This document shows positions 12,501 to 24,400 of a DNA stretch of 64,000 bases, in pieces. Made by a program: the position numbers and the translations under genes. The stretch's first letter is position 1; each line of letters starts with the position of its first letter. The stretch covers positions 76,691,404-76,755,403 of the forward strand of contig NC_030678.2 of NCBI RefSeq assembly GCF_000004195.4, written 5' to 3'. This stretch comes from Xenopus tropicalis (lineage: Eukaryota; Chordata; Amphibia; Anura; Pipidae). Below the pieces are notes generated by a model, which saw only the letters and a program-made list of their open reading frames with translations, had not been told where the DNA came from and searched no databases.

Positions 12501-12954
12501 AGTAACCCAAAAACAAACATTTGCTTCCACTGTTTAAAATGCACTAGCCAAGACAAAGTTGTTTTATAGTATGTTACAGGATTTATGCAGTTAATACGCA
12601 AGAGCCAAACAATTGCAATAATGCCAGTATGTCTGTATTTTGTTCTCCAATTTTCTGTCGTGTTAACAGTATCATTGTTTCAAGTGTGTTCTAGCATATT
12701 TCTTCTGTTCTCTTGCAGGTAATGAACATGATGAGATACAAACTGCGGAAAGAAAGTGCTCTTGTCCAAATATTGACAGCATGACACAATGTAATTGGCC
12801 AGTGATCTGTGTACTGATTGTTACTGGGTTTGCTGTTGGAAGTTATTTGACTGCATTGATTTTTATACAGAGGCAACAGAAATTAGGTCAGCGTTTACCC
12901 TCTAATGTGCAAAAAATACAATTTATTTACAGCTCTGATGATGACAGCAGTTAA
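9439..12954 (+). CDS. Two-exon gene for a 100-residue type I single-pass membrane protein, unrecognised
   Basis: Coding exons 9439-9505 and 12719-12954 join in phase 1 (GAG|GTAAGC donor, CTCTTGCAG acceptor) to give exactly 101 codons with stop. Residues 1-19 are a signal peptide with plausible cleavage after AFC. Residues 20-49 form a short acidic ectodomain with cysteines at 36, 38 and 47 (motif KCSCPNID). Residues 50-72 are an uncharged membrane segment. Residues 73-100 form a basic then acidic tail ending in SSDDDSS, a likely casein-kinase-2 type site. An AATAAA signal lies 32 bases past the stop. The CSC motif next to the membrane recalls small signalling adaptors such as DAP12, but there is no membrane Asp and no ITAM or YxxM motif, so I do not assign it there. 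The gene converges on pafah2. Coding status rests on the splice phases, the protein topology and the polyA signal, all seen; the function is unknown. Confidence 0.7.
9584..9947. mobile_element. Tc1/mariner-type MITE
   Basis: CAGTGAGGAACATAAGTATT on the left and AATACTTATGTTCCTCACTG on the right are perfect terminal inverted repeats, flanked by TA on both sides. The 364-base element has no transposase. It sits just inside the intron of the small membrane-protein gene. Confidence 0.9.
11184..11523. mobile_element. TTAA-flanked MITE (GGTGGCCATACACG ends), copy A
   Basis: The left end GGTGGCCATACACGTGGCGA and right end CGTGTATGGCCACC are inverted repeats flanked by TTAA (11180-11183, 11524-11527). 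The interior contains smaller inverted segments such as TAGAAACAATAGGATTTCTA. Copy B lies at 30578-30915. Confidence 0.85.
11784..12226. mobile_element. hAT-type MITE (TAGTGATGGGC ends)
   Basis: Terminal repeats TAGTGATGGGC and GCTCATCACTA are flanked by a perfect 8-bp duplication, ATTTTCAA (11776-11783 and 12227-12234). The element is inserted in an older dispersed repeat whose halves (ending AAAAGCTATTTTCAA and resuming TAACCCTGTATT) match the one at 57.4-58.3 kb. Confidence 0.85.
11940..12110. repeat. Short tandem repeat inside the hAT MITE, ~21-base unit
   Basis: Units resembling GGGCGACAAAATAATAGCCG repeat about eight times with variation (GTGCGACAAAATAATAGCC, GGGCAACAAAAGAATAGCC). The repeat lies wholly inside the transposon at 11784-12226. 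Confidence 0.8.
12719..12954 (+). CDS. Exon 2 (coding) of small membrane-protein gene
   Basis: Acceptor TTCTCTTGCAG at 12718. The exon encodes residues 23-100, covering the Cys-rich juxtamembrane segment, the transmembrane helix and the whole cytoplasmic tail, and ends with TAA at 12952-12954. Confidence 0.75.
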
Positions 12955-12985
12955 CTCATTAACTTTATACCCTAATGTATGCTAA

Positions 12986-12991
12986 AATAAA
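12986..12991 (+). terminator. Polyadenylation signal AATAAA of small membrane-protein gene
   Basis: AATAAA in the sequence GCTAAAATAAATGTGTTTTATT, followed by a T-rich tract, 32 bases after the stop codon. Confidence 0.7.
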
Positions 12992-13110
12992 TGTGTTTTA
13001 TTGGAAACAAATGTCTTATGGTGTGCTACATTATCTAGAATTGCAATGGGCTAGATATTTGATATCTGTGAAAGAAATCAACCAAATGCAGATTTTTACA
13101 GGGAGAAATA

Positions 13111-14306
13111 AAGGTAAGAAGAACCCTTTAATGTCCTTTATTTGGGATGTCTTTTTAAATGGACTTGCTGATTATTCAAATTTTACTTCTCCTTTTACTC
13201 CATTTCTACTTGGGCAGGTGAAAAATCAGCTGCTCAGACCACACTGAGCATGTGCAGTGTCCCGGACAGTTCCGGGGGGGAACATACCGTATGTACTCGA
13301 GTATAAGCCGAGGTACCTAATTTTACCTAAGAAAACTGGAAAAACTTATTGACTCGAGTATAAGCCTAGGCATCCATTTCTGTTGACATACCTGCACACT
13401 AGCTTGTGTCCGAGTAGTAAGGGCAGAGTAGTAAGGGCAGCGCCGGATTACTTGTCTAACCGGCCATCCATCTAAATGTTATCATTTTAATTTTGCAAAA
13501 CCTGATGATTTTATATTACCTGTGCTATGCCTCAAAAATAGAATCCTCCAAATAACTGCAGATCGCTACAAATACCTACAGGTCCGACACTAACCTGACT
13601 TCCTGGGTACAATTCCCCTTGCCTCCTCCCACCACTTGGGAAACAATTTTTGCAGGACGGATGGCTTCACGCCATGTGAATTTGGTACAAATTCCGTGAA
13701 TTTGTGACCCTCAGGGTAGAAGGTAAGGTGGCACAACGGAACGTATTGCTACTGCTAGTGATTGCAAGCAGTCAATACCTGCTAGTCGTGTTCCTAGCAA
13801 CGTGCCAGCTACCAGTGGGCAACGGTTGCCCCATTTCTATGGGCAGTATATAAAGGTGACTTTCAGTCTTCCAGTACAACGCAGATATTTGTTTGTGCTG
13901 ATTTCCCCCCCCCCCCCCCGTGCCGTGCGTGCGTGCGTGCGATGGATGCCCGGTTGGAAAGGTACTACTTGTCTCGAGTATAAGTCGAGGGTTCCTTTTT
14001 TAGCACATTTTGAGTGCTAGAAAACTTGGTTTATACTCGAGTATATACGGTAATTCAAGATGGGGAGCTCCTGCGACCTATATCATTACTACTATAGAGA
14101 TGCTGAAACTTAAAGCCAGTGCAGTCAGTTTATAATATAAATTGGGCATTTCTAGCTATATTCATTTTTAGGGTTTAGTTCTCCTTTAATGAAGGTAAGA
14201 AGAACCCTTTAATGTCCTCTATTTGGGGTGTCTTTTTAAAAGGACTTGCTGATTATTCAAATTTTACTTCTCTTTTTACTCCACTTCTACTTGGGCAGTT
14301 GAAAAA
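13111..14306. repeat. 115-base direct repeats flanking nested elements
   Basis: Bases 13111-13225 (starting AAGGTAAGAAGAACCC, ending ACTTGGGCAGGTGAAAAA) recur at 14192-14306 with only a few changes. The offset is 1081 bases. Between them lie the TA-flanked MITE at 13287-14050 and a T2 end (TTTAGTTCTCCTTTAA at 14175-14189). Confidence 0.8.
13287..14050. mobile_element. TA-flanked MITE with CCGTATGTACTCGAGTATA ends, copy 2
   Basis: Inverted ends CCGTATGTACTCGAGTATAAG and TATACTCGAGTATATACGG with TA at 13285-13286 and 14051-14052. Its interior differs from the 7780-8840 copy and includes a C-run followed by (GTGC)n near 13905-13940. Confidence 0.8.
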
Positions 14307-14309
14307 ATT

Positions 14310-15220
14310 AGATAAGCTTTAGGCTGAAAATGAAATAGCTTGGATTCCCATACTGTGCAGTATTGGCACTATAGGCACACTTGTCTCACCTTTTGTTTTG
14401 GTGGGACAGTTCTGAAAGACTCATGGAGTGAATCTGTGAAACCACCTTTTCTATATCATTACCTTTGGGGTATAACCTGTATCCATTTTCTGAACATTAC
14501 AGATCAGTTCATGATCTGATGAGTGGGTGGCTATGGATCCCAAACCCAACATCCTTTAGTAAGTTGTTGGTTTCTATGTCTTCTACCCTATTTGATTCTG
14601 GGTAGAAACAATAAAACATTTGTTTTGAAATTTTACCTCAACCGTAGGTCATTGTCTGATATGGAACACCATGCCTTAACCCTTTAAGTGCAACAGAACA
14701 TATATTCTACAGTCTGTTGCACTTCAAGTCCGAGAAAGGATGTTTCCATTCGCTCCCAGACTATGCCCACATGTTGCACTCTTTTGTACACACAGCCCAT
14801 AAAATGATGGGATAGCTTGTGTCAGATTGCCTTTGGGTCTTGGTGAAATTATGGCATTTTAACTTGTGGAAGGCTCAGATTGGGTATCCCTGACAAAAAT
14901 GCTAAAAAATATCTGCCATTAATTATATAATGTGATCATATATAATTTGTTATTTTAACAAGGGCATTTAATGACTAAGATGTCCTTCTTTGACTGGGGC
15001 CCCCTGGTAAATTCCTTCACCACTTTTTGCATCAAAGAGTTTCCTCAATTAAATCATAAAGCATGTGTATTTCAACACAAACTTGGGCATTGTGAGTTGT
15101 TTTGCACTTTAGCATTACAAGCTGTAGAATGTGTATCTGTCACAACCAGGACTGTAATGTGAATGTACCCAGCAGTTTAATTTGTGACACAGACCAAAGG
15201 ACCTTGTATTCTCACAATGA
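14310..15220. other. Intergenic gap between convergent genes
   Basis: No gene or well-bounded repeat. It lies between the 3' end of the small membrane-protein gene and the 3' end of pafah2. Confidence 0.4.
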
Positions 15221-15248
15221 CAACCATTCATTTTCCAACAGTAAAGCA

Positions 15249-15254
15249 TTTATT
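15249..15254 (-). terminator. pafah2: Polyadenylation signal of pafah2
   Basis: AATAAA on the - strand, 121 bases beyond the stop codon at 15375-15377. It would give a short 3' UTR. Confidence 0.65.
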
Positions 15255-15374
15255 TAAAGCATCACGAGTCCGTTCACATGAAACAATGGACCTTCTTTTC
15301 TCAGTCTTGCCCCAATCTCTTGGCACATGGTTTTGCTGTGTATGAGGATCGGTGGGACAGTTTCTCTAAAAATC

Positions 15375-15472
15375 TCAAAGTTTGCTGGAATTTGTGATTG
15401 AAAAGTCTGGTAAAATACAAGCTCTGATCTCTTCACTCAGACTGTCCAGGCTAGAAAGATTTCCAGGCAGAT
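15375..15472 (-). CDS. pafah2: pafah2 coding exon 10 (last)
   Basis: Acceptor TTTTTCTAATAG at 15473. The exon encodes residues 353-384 (starting DLPGNLSSL) and the TGA stop. With the previous exon it rebuilds the HLDL junction of human PAFAH2, which supports this distant terminal exon after a 3-kb intron. The tail itself diverges from the human protein. Confidence 0.75.
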
Positions 15473-18400
15473 CTATTAGAAAAATAGATATATTACAGTA
15501 AGGTACACGTGTGGGTGAAAGCACAAGGAGACTATTTTGAAGAGCAATGTTTTCAGTTATAGGTTCCTTGCATTGGCATTGCATCAGCTGCAACAGTGGC
15601 TGATTTCCCAGGGGAAAGCATGTGCTATTATTATGTGTAACAGCACACAAATCCTGTAGGATACAAGTCAGAATGTAAAGTTGTGATGATATTGTAGTGG
15701 ACAGAACACTGGGGCATTCCACATGTGTATGTCTTGTTAATATGTACTTTAAATGTATGTCATATTGGGACATTTCTACAGAACCCACTGCTTTTTTTCT
15801 GGATTTTCTGTTCTGAGATGCCATTCCATTCATAATTCAATATCACAGCACATGTTATAAATTTTAGTGTGTGTAAAACATTCTAGATAGTCTTTTATAG
15901 TAAGTGTAAATATGTACTTTTTAATACACTGTAAATGGGTTCATGGTGTTGATAAAAAAAGCTGTCAACTGTGTCCAAGCAATTTACTTCTGCAGAATGG
16001 TTGCAGCTTTTCTCCTTATTTAGGTTGCTCTGGTAAACTCCACCCAGTGTTTGCAGTGGGAAACTGGTATTGGTAGTGAGCAAAACTTCATCTTCCACCA
16101 TATTCACTGCAAATATGTTGGATGCTGAAAGTTGAATTAGACCTCTTGTATCCAAAATACCCCCCAGTTTGCCTGAGTATCATTTTTCCCCTCAGTCCCC
16201 AAACTGGGGACTTTTCCTTATTCTATGCAGCAAGATTTCCTCCACAACTGCACTCCTAACATGTAGGAAAAAGTGTGGGGAGAATACCTTAAGGCATAAA
16301 TGAAAGTACAAAGAAAATTAAAAAATGAAAACAGAGCGGAAAGGAGAAAATAAGAAGGGCATGTGAGAAGTAAGAAAGAATGAATGGAGATCTGAACAAA
16401 TACTGGGGAATGTGGCCCATGTTTCAACTGAACCAAAGCCAAATTACATTGCAAACTCTCTTCCATTCAAACTTTGTCAGCTAATGTGCAAGTACTTCTT
16501 CTACAATCTACTCTATGAGATACCTAACAGCAAAATCACTAATTCTTGAGAATTTAAAGGTTAAAAGTTACTGAAGTAAACATACTTTAGGTGCACTTTC
16601 AAACACTTTTGCCATTTAAATTATTTGCTAATTCCTTAAAACCTGAAGCACTTCTTCCCTTAAGATAAGTGAGGATTTACGCAGATGACAAACAGGAACT
16701 GGTTCGTTTCCTTCAGTTTACAGCACTGTTATAAGGTACTAGGAGGGCAAGAGCAGAATGGATTCTCACTTGAGGAGCAGCTTGCATATTGAGTTTACCC
16801 CTGGGCCTCTAGCATAGCAGCAATCAGGGTTAACTACTGTGCCACAGAAAACACTGCATTATAATTAAAAACTAATTAAAACTCTGGCAAAGACTGGCAT
16901 CTCAGTCTGACAATGCAGAATAATTAAGCTCCAACATCTGGTGTTTCTACAGTACTGGACTAAGCCTATTTCTGTGTCCAAATTAATATAAATATATATC
17001 ATACAAATTTGTTTACAAGAATATATTGTGTTTGGTAGTGAATCATAGTGGAGGATGATGTCTGGTTTTGCAGAGTTTTTGGCTTGAACTGCAAGCCACG
17101 TTGCTTTCAGCTTGCTTTGTACAACGTTTGTGTTTGTCTTATGTTTTGTCTTGAAACTGCATTACTTTATAAATAAAATATTTTTAAAAAACTTGGTTAA
17201 ACAAAAGTTAAGATTTTTTGCTGTTTGTATGTGAGGTCTTAAAAATACATTTAATTTATGGACACTGGATTAGTGTTGGACTGGCCCACCAGAAGCTCAT
17301 GCTACAGGGCTGATTATTAAATTCTGATGCAAACTTGACTGGTTTCTGAGCTGCCATGTATGAAAAATTTAAAAAACTCAAATGCATCAAATTCGTATTT
17401 TACTCATCATTTTCAAAGGGTCTACAGTACAAACTCAAAACTGAAAAGCTTGAATTGGAAAAAAATCACATACATTTTGCCTAGGACAACTTCCATTGAC
17501 TTCTACTTGAACTTGCAAGCTTTTAGATGCCGAAGTTTTACAGTCAACTAATTCAAATTCATGAGTTGTAGGTCCAAAAAAATCAAATTGCAGAAAAAAT
17601 TTGTTTTTAAATGTTGACAAATCAGCCCCTGAGTGTTCAATTGAATCTAAACTTTTAAGCTCTAAAGCATGAAGTAACTTGTTTTCAAATCTCTAAATTA
17701 GGGTAATGGTCATACACAGGCAGATTTAAGCTGCTGATTTGGCCCCTTTAGAGTCAGCAGCTTATCTGGGGCATACCCTACTGATATCTGGCTGAAAACC
17801 ATCCAGATATTAAATGGGCAGGTTTCAAAATCTTGTAGGGGTGAGGACCACATTGGCTTGTTGATTCTATCCTCAACCTTACGTCCTGAATTCCCTTCGC
17901 TTAGCCCTTACTCCAAGCAATTAAATCAGCCCGACATCACCCACCTCATGTTGAGCATACACCGAAAGATCAGTGAGGTCGCCAAACAAGTTGATCTTTC
18001 AGTGTATAGCCAAATATACTTTCTTTAACTAAAGTTTCTTTAGTTTAGTTTTAGTATTCAATCAGATCTTTAGTTGAGGATTTGCTATTTGGGTGAAATG
18101 ATGGATTAGGGTTAGAGATGAGCGACAAATGCGGGCGACAAAAAAATCACGAGACAAATGCGTTCCGCATCACTAATTAAGGTATCCCTGCTTTACAGGG
18201 GAATAGGTTTACAGAGCTGCTTCAGGTTTGCTTTGAAATCTAACTCTAACTCTTCTCTGTAGTAACCTATTTCAGATTTCATGGTGTGTAGAACCTTTGT
18301 CTGGCCTTGTAAGCAGTGCCATAAATGTCTCTAAGAAGCTGTGAAATACCTATCAATACTGAAGCAAACAAACATTAAATACATTAACACAAGAGTGACT

Positions 18401-21400
18401 GATGACAGCTATTTACCATTACCAATTATTATTTTGCCAAAAAAAGTACTATAACCACAAGCACAATACAATACTAAGGAACTATCATAACTGTAAAAGA
18501 ATTAGAGAGTACTGTTACCTAAATGTTTCTGGAGGAAGGTAAGGGCTGTTGTGATGGTTGCTTGCAAACACTGCCCTGGGTTTATCTTTGCACGGGGTTG
18601 AAGGAGTCTGTCAGTAAGAAACCCAGATAGAAAGGCAAAATCTGACAGGCTGTGATGTACAGATCCTCTAACAAAAGAAAAAACATTGGCAGAGTGAGTG
18701 ACTTTAAAAAAATAGAATCCACAATATTAAGTACCAGTATGTTGTACTGCCACGCATACCAGGGAAGGAACATAATCCCATACAACAATACAACCACAAG
18801 GCATCAAAGATGCTGAAAGTGCAATAAGTCCATTATCATATAAAGAAGGCAGTTTTTAGGGGAATGCTAAGCCTTTGGTAGGGTTTAGCAAAAAAAAAAC
18901 AAAACATTGTTACAAAGTCTTAAGAATTAGATATTACCACAATGCCCTTAACTATGATCATAATTGAATGTCTACACTCATAAACAGGTATAGGACCTAT
19001 TTTCCAGAATGCTTGGAATCTGGGGATTTCCACAAAAAAGGATATTGTCTTCATTAATGTAATCATATCTTTAAAATCATTGAAACATTAAATACACCCA
19101 ATATGATTGTTTTGCCACCAATATGTATTCATGCTGCTTAGTTACCAGTACAAGGTACACTTTTACTGTTACAGAGAAAAAAAGTCAGTATTATTTCCTT
19201 AAAGAAAAAGGAAAGGTAACAACCAAGTAAGCTTTATCAGAAAGGTTTATGTAAATACAGCCATAAGCGCTTACAGTAATGCTGTCCTCAATCAAAAGAA
19301 ACACAGGGTTTCTTGTCTCTTTTTTTGTAAACATGATGTTTCAGTGTCTGACTTCCTCTCTCAGAAACATGCTTAATTCCCATGTCCAGAGTCTGCACAG
19401 TTCTCTCCTTTCTCCTGCTCCCCCCTCCCACCAGAATGCTAAGAACTCCTCCCCCCTCCCATAGGAATATATGATCTGAGCCAGTGATGACCAACTGGCA
19501 GCCCTCAACCCCCCTCTGTGTGGCCCCCCACCTGTCTGGCTGCTTTGATGGCTTAACTTTGTGTTATCTTTAAATGGTATCAGTACTGAGATTAACTGGC
19601 CCCCTGCATTGTTATCACCTCAGATTCAGGCTGTAATCCCTCTGTATTGTTTAAAAATGTAATCCCCTATGTTGTTCACACCTTTTAATCCCTGCATTGT
19701 TCAACCCCTGCAGTGTTCACACCTCAGGCTCAGGCTCTAATCACCCACATTGTTCACCTCTTCACACCTCAGACATTGTATGTACTGCCTGGGCTATGCT
19801 GCCTGTGTATAGGCAGCATAGGGCAGGGAGGGTATGGCACCCACAGGCAGCATAGGACAGGCAGAGTGCTGCCTGTGTGTGCCATACTCTGCCTACCCTA
19901 TGCTGCCTGTGTGTGTCATACTCTGCCTGCCCTATGCTGCCTGTGGGAGGTGAACCTGGCAGGGATTTGTTCTGGGAGTTTGTTAGCAGTTGGAAATAGC
20001 CATTAAATGGTCCCTAAGGTATGTAATTATATGATGGGGGTTGCTGTGCTATCCACAGGGGAGGAGGAGGCATATGGATTTAAGGGTGTGTCTTAACATG
20101 AAATAATATAATTCTTTAACGTATGAATGATGGTTGATATCCCTGCAGCGACCATTGTGATAAAATGGGTGTGGTTTTAAGTGGGTGTGGTTTAAAATGG
20201 GGGAGTGGCCCAAACTGTCCCTCAACCATGTATGCAAGAGAAATTCCGGCCCTCGGCACCGCAGAAGTTGGACAGCACTGATCTGAGCTATAATGGCTAG
20301 ACTGCAGGCAGAAAGCTACTTAAAATGGCAGCTGCTGTCTGGAGAAAGCTTCTAAAGCTGTTTACTCAGGTAGGGTAATGGTTTCTGCAGAATAAATATA
20401 TTGTTCTAGGTGGCAATAATGTGGCAAATCTATTGGCAGTAAAATGCCAAAATGACTTCTCCTTTAAAATTGAATTTTTAGGACATGGCCATCCTTTAAT
20501 TCACAGATTTCTGGATAATGGGTTTGAGGATAAGGCGTTCAATACCTGTGCTTGTTTTCTTAGACACTTCTTTAAACTATGAAACAAATGCAAACAATTA
20601 TTTACAATAAATTATGTATATGCACTTCCTGTTAAACACCATAACATTTTCTAGGAAAGAATAGCAAGTTAAGGAATAAGCCCAAAAAAATGACAACTAA
20701 ACATTTTTTTCAGTGACATGATTCCAAGATCATCACTTACAGAATAGTTATAATTTTGCTCTCCTTATTTCCAGCATTTAGTCTTTTCATTTTTTCGATG
20801 CTAGAACTAGTCTGGAAATGTTCTGCATTTATGAACAGTATTGGCTTTCTGATGTCAGGATAAGACGCATCGTCCAGAGGGAACATCCAGGCATCCAGTG
20901 CAACAGCACACCTGCACAAATAAAGGGGTAAAGAATGTAATGCAGCATCAGGAGGTCCACAAATAGCCATGTCTGTTAATTGACACTCAGCAAACAGTTA
21001 CTTTTAAGCTGATAATATGACACAAAGTAACCTAGGTACAGATTGGCTACGATCAACACCCTACTAGTTAAGCGCTACAGCTACTGGTTATCCTCTCCAC
21101 AGGAAATAGGGGTTTAGGCTCACCCAAGTTAGAAGTGCTGAAGGGCTGCCAGGTGGGATCAGGTTTCCATTGGTTGTTTTACATCATTGTCTTTCTTTTT
21201 GTCAATTTCTTACTCTTTGTAATAGTGTACACTAAAGCAGCTCTGCAGAAACTGGAAGAATGATATCCTAAAAGTCTTCATTTCTGGTTAGTGGTATTGC
21301 CACCTAATGCAAAATCTATTATATCCTGGAACACTAGCCTAAACTGCTAAATTTAGGGGCTGATTTACTAACCCACGAATCCGAATTGGAAAATGAACAT

Positions 21401-24400
21401 TTTGCGAATTTTTTCGTCGCCGTTACGACTTTTCGTAAATTGTCGCGACTTTTTCGTAACCATTACGACTTGCACGGAAAGTCGCAACTTTTTCGTAGCT
21501 GTTACGATTTACTCGTACATTGTCGCAACTTTTTCGTATTGAGCGCTCGTAACCGGCGGGCAAAACTTTCAGACTTTTCAGACTCTGCAGCTCCAACCTG
21601 GGCCAAGAAAAGTCACGATACTGAAGCTACGAAAAAGTCGCGACATTTTGCGAAACAGTCGTAATGGCTACGAAAAAGTCGCGTCAATTTACGAAAAAAT
21701 CGCAAAATACCGATCATTACGAAAAAAACGCATTCGGACGCCTTCGGACCGTTCATGGATTAGTAAATCAGCCCCTTAGACTCTTTGACTGAGTGCATTA
21801 TGTGTGATTTCAATGCTATGTTATACACTCAGCTACACAGACTGGACCAGGACTACTGAAACTATGAAAATGGAAACACCCAGATGAAAGGTGGTGTTCC
21901 GGTCACTCCTCCAGGTATGGTACTTTATCATGTATTGACATGGCATTCGCCACCACAGACTATGTTCCCAGGGCCTTTTCAAATCACTCCCCATCATTGT
22001 TGCTTTTATCCCAGTCACAAGATGCTAGTTGGAGGTTAAGTCCATTGTGGCTGTCTCACCCCCAAGGCAGGGACCACTAATCTCAAGCAGGTATTCACTC
22101 ACCTACAGACCCAACATAATAATATAGGCTCCAGGATCCTAGTCTTCTTAGACTGCCAAAGCATTTGATTTATTCCCTTAAATATGTCCAAAGCATTTGG
22201 ACATATTTATGGAAAACAAGTGGATCTAGCTACCATACCAAAACCCTACTGCCCAGGTCAGGATTAACGGCTTGCTCTGCTCCCTTCCCCTTTGACGCTG
22301 GAAACCAGACAGGGCTGCCCCCTATCGCCATTGAGCCACTGGCTCTTTATATCAGACAGACTCCAACCATAACTAGATTTAAAATTGGCACCCTAGTGGA
22401 CAAATGGCTCTATAGCACTTGAATTTCTTCAGAAATTTGGTGAATATACTGGACTCATTTAATAGATAAGTCTGTAATACTGATTGATTGATTGATTGAT
22501 TGATTGATTAATACACACTCATACTTATTGATAGGCAGGCTTGTGAATAAGTTCCAATCTGTACTTGATGGACTTTGTGCACTGATGTGTATGTGTATTG
22601 ATGGATGTACTAAATAAACTTTGTATTTTTTAAAGTCTGGGTCACTGCTTGCAAGATATCTGGTCATCTGACATTGTGCCTGTATAAGGCATTGATTGAT
22701 ACAATCCACCCTCCATTCCCTAGGGTAATCGCACCCAACCCTTAACAAGGAGCAGTGGAAAAAGGCAACTTTCACCTTATAAAGTGACCTGATATCCATC
22801 CATGATAGTATGATTCAATTGAAGTTTTTGCAACAGATCTACATTACTTCTATAAGGCTACAAAAGATGGGAGGTAGACACTTAGCAGACCGTCCTAAAT
22901 GTCAGGACCTAAAAGCCTCCCTTTTCTACTTGGCTAGGGCTCAGGGCTGCCTGGGTAAATCTGAGAAGATATGGTCCCCATAGTTAGATACCCACCCACC
23001 TGATGATGAGTGACCTCTAATCATTTGCTGTTTCCTATTTTGAAAACCGCTATGTCCTAAATAAGACTGTATGACTTCTGTTAAATGTTTGCATGCCATG
23101 AATAAGTAATGTACACCATTCTTTGAAATTTTTCACATTTGCTTTATGTCCTATTATTGTTTTAAATTGTAAATTAAAACCTTAAAAAAAGAATGTAATG
23201 CAGCAAGTAATTATACACCCAAAATGTAATCAGAGTTTGGGAAAGCACTTTCTTGGAAAAACTGAACTTCAAAAAAAAGTAAAACTTAGTAGCTTAAGAC
23301 AATTATAGTTAAGATTACTGGGGTTTATTTATTTCCCCCCTATTAAAATGAACAGAACCTGGACCACATTTCAAAACAGACAAGCTCATTGAGTACATGC
23401 TGGCCAATCAAGGCCAAATCTAGTTTTATTTTTCAGTTACTTTTTCTGTTAGGCAACATTTAATTTAAAGTGACACTAACACTAAAAAAACGACTCCTCA
23501 AAATATGAATGTACATAAAAAGTTGCCTATAGGTCATGTTGATTGATTTTCACTGAGAGATTTGCTTTTGTAAATAATTGTTACTTGAAGTTCCTAAACC
23601 TGACTGTTTTGCCAACCTGACTGTCCCTTCTCAGCCTGTCAGTTATAGCTTCTAATGCTAACGGCCTCCTGCTGGACAAATATGGCAGCCCCCTCATAGA
23701 GGAACATGGGAGATCAGATAGGTAATATAAAAGCATTGGGCAAATACTTTTATGGCAAAAATGAAGGTCATGCAAAGACAATATTATGATAGATGTAAAA
23801 AAAGGTTTAATTTCTGGTGTCAGTATCTCTTTAAGTCATAGCAAAAAAACAAAATGTCATGGAGACATGTGTAGTGTTTCCACTGCCCAGGGCACAATTG
23901 CTTAGTGCTTGGGCCCTAATTTTACACCCCATAGAGGTCTAGCACTAGTGCCTATGGCAACTGTAAATAAGGCCCAATGCACTTTGCTGACAAAGAAATA
24001 TGATGACACCCTGGCAGCAGTGCTGATATCTTATAATGATTAAATTATTTCCATAGTAATTCCCCCTTCATAGACCACACAGAGTAGCACTGGTAATTTT
24101 GCTACTGATACTTATACTTACAGTCCTGCGTCTAGAAATTTTTAATAATGTATAATAAATGTATAAAAAAGATATTGTTTGGCAGTTAAAATGTAAAGTG
24201 TTGCAGGTTATTCCTAAACCCAAAAGAGAAGTTGACTGGCAGCGAAGTTAAAGTACTACAGGCTTGAGGTTAAAATGGAGAAATGTAGAAAATATCACAA
24301 AAAAAAGAAACTGAAATTCAAATTGTAGGCAAAATGGGGGGAAAAATTTGCTAGTCACTGATCAACAAACAAAAGTTGAAGAAATTCTAAATTATATTAT

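Larger units (their letters stand above)
9950..12718. other. Remainder of the intron of the small membrane-protein gene
   Basis: Contains a Penelope-tail-like segment (GAGACCGAAACGTTGGCC near 9973), AT-rich sequence, the MITEs at 11184 and 11784, and pieces of an older dispersed repeat on both sides of the latter. No additional exon with consistent phase was seen. Confidence 0.5.
18983..20548. mobile_element. Palindromic MITE (TTATCCAGAATGCT family), copy 4, interrupted by two nested elements
   Basis: The left half begins ACAGGTATAGGACCTATTTT and the right half ends GGCGTTCAATACCTGTG. A T2 element (19199-20467) interrupts it, and that element is itself interrupted by a hAT element (19482-20280). 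The order of insertion can be read directly. All lie in pafah2 intron 8. Confidence 0.75.

Noticed and set aside
9439..12954. DAP10/DAP12-type activating adaptor
   Set aside because: No acidic residue in the membrane helix and no ITAM or YxxM in the tail, despite the CSC motif.
15375..15833. 152-codon open frame ending at the pafah2 stop
   Set aside because: Only its last 98 bases are exon. The frame extends by chance into the intron upstream of the TTTTTCTAATAG acceptor.
15833..16466. Possible extra exons on the - strand within pafah2 intron 9
   Set aside because: Open frames there lack phase-matched splice sites and resemble no part of PAFAH2. The 15375-15472 exon alone completes the protein.
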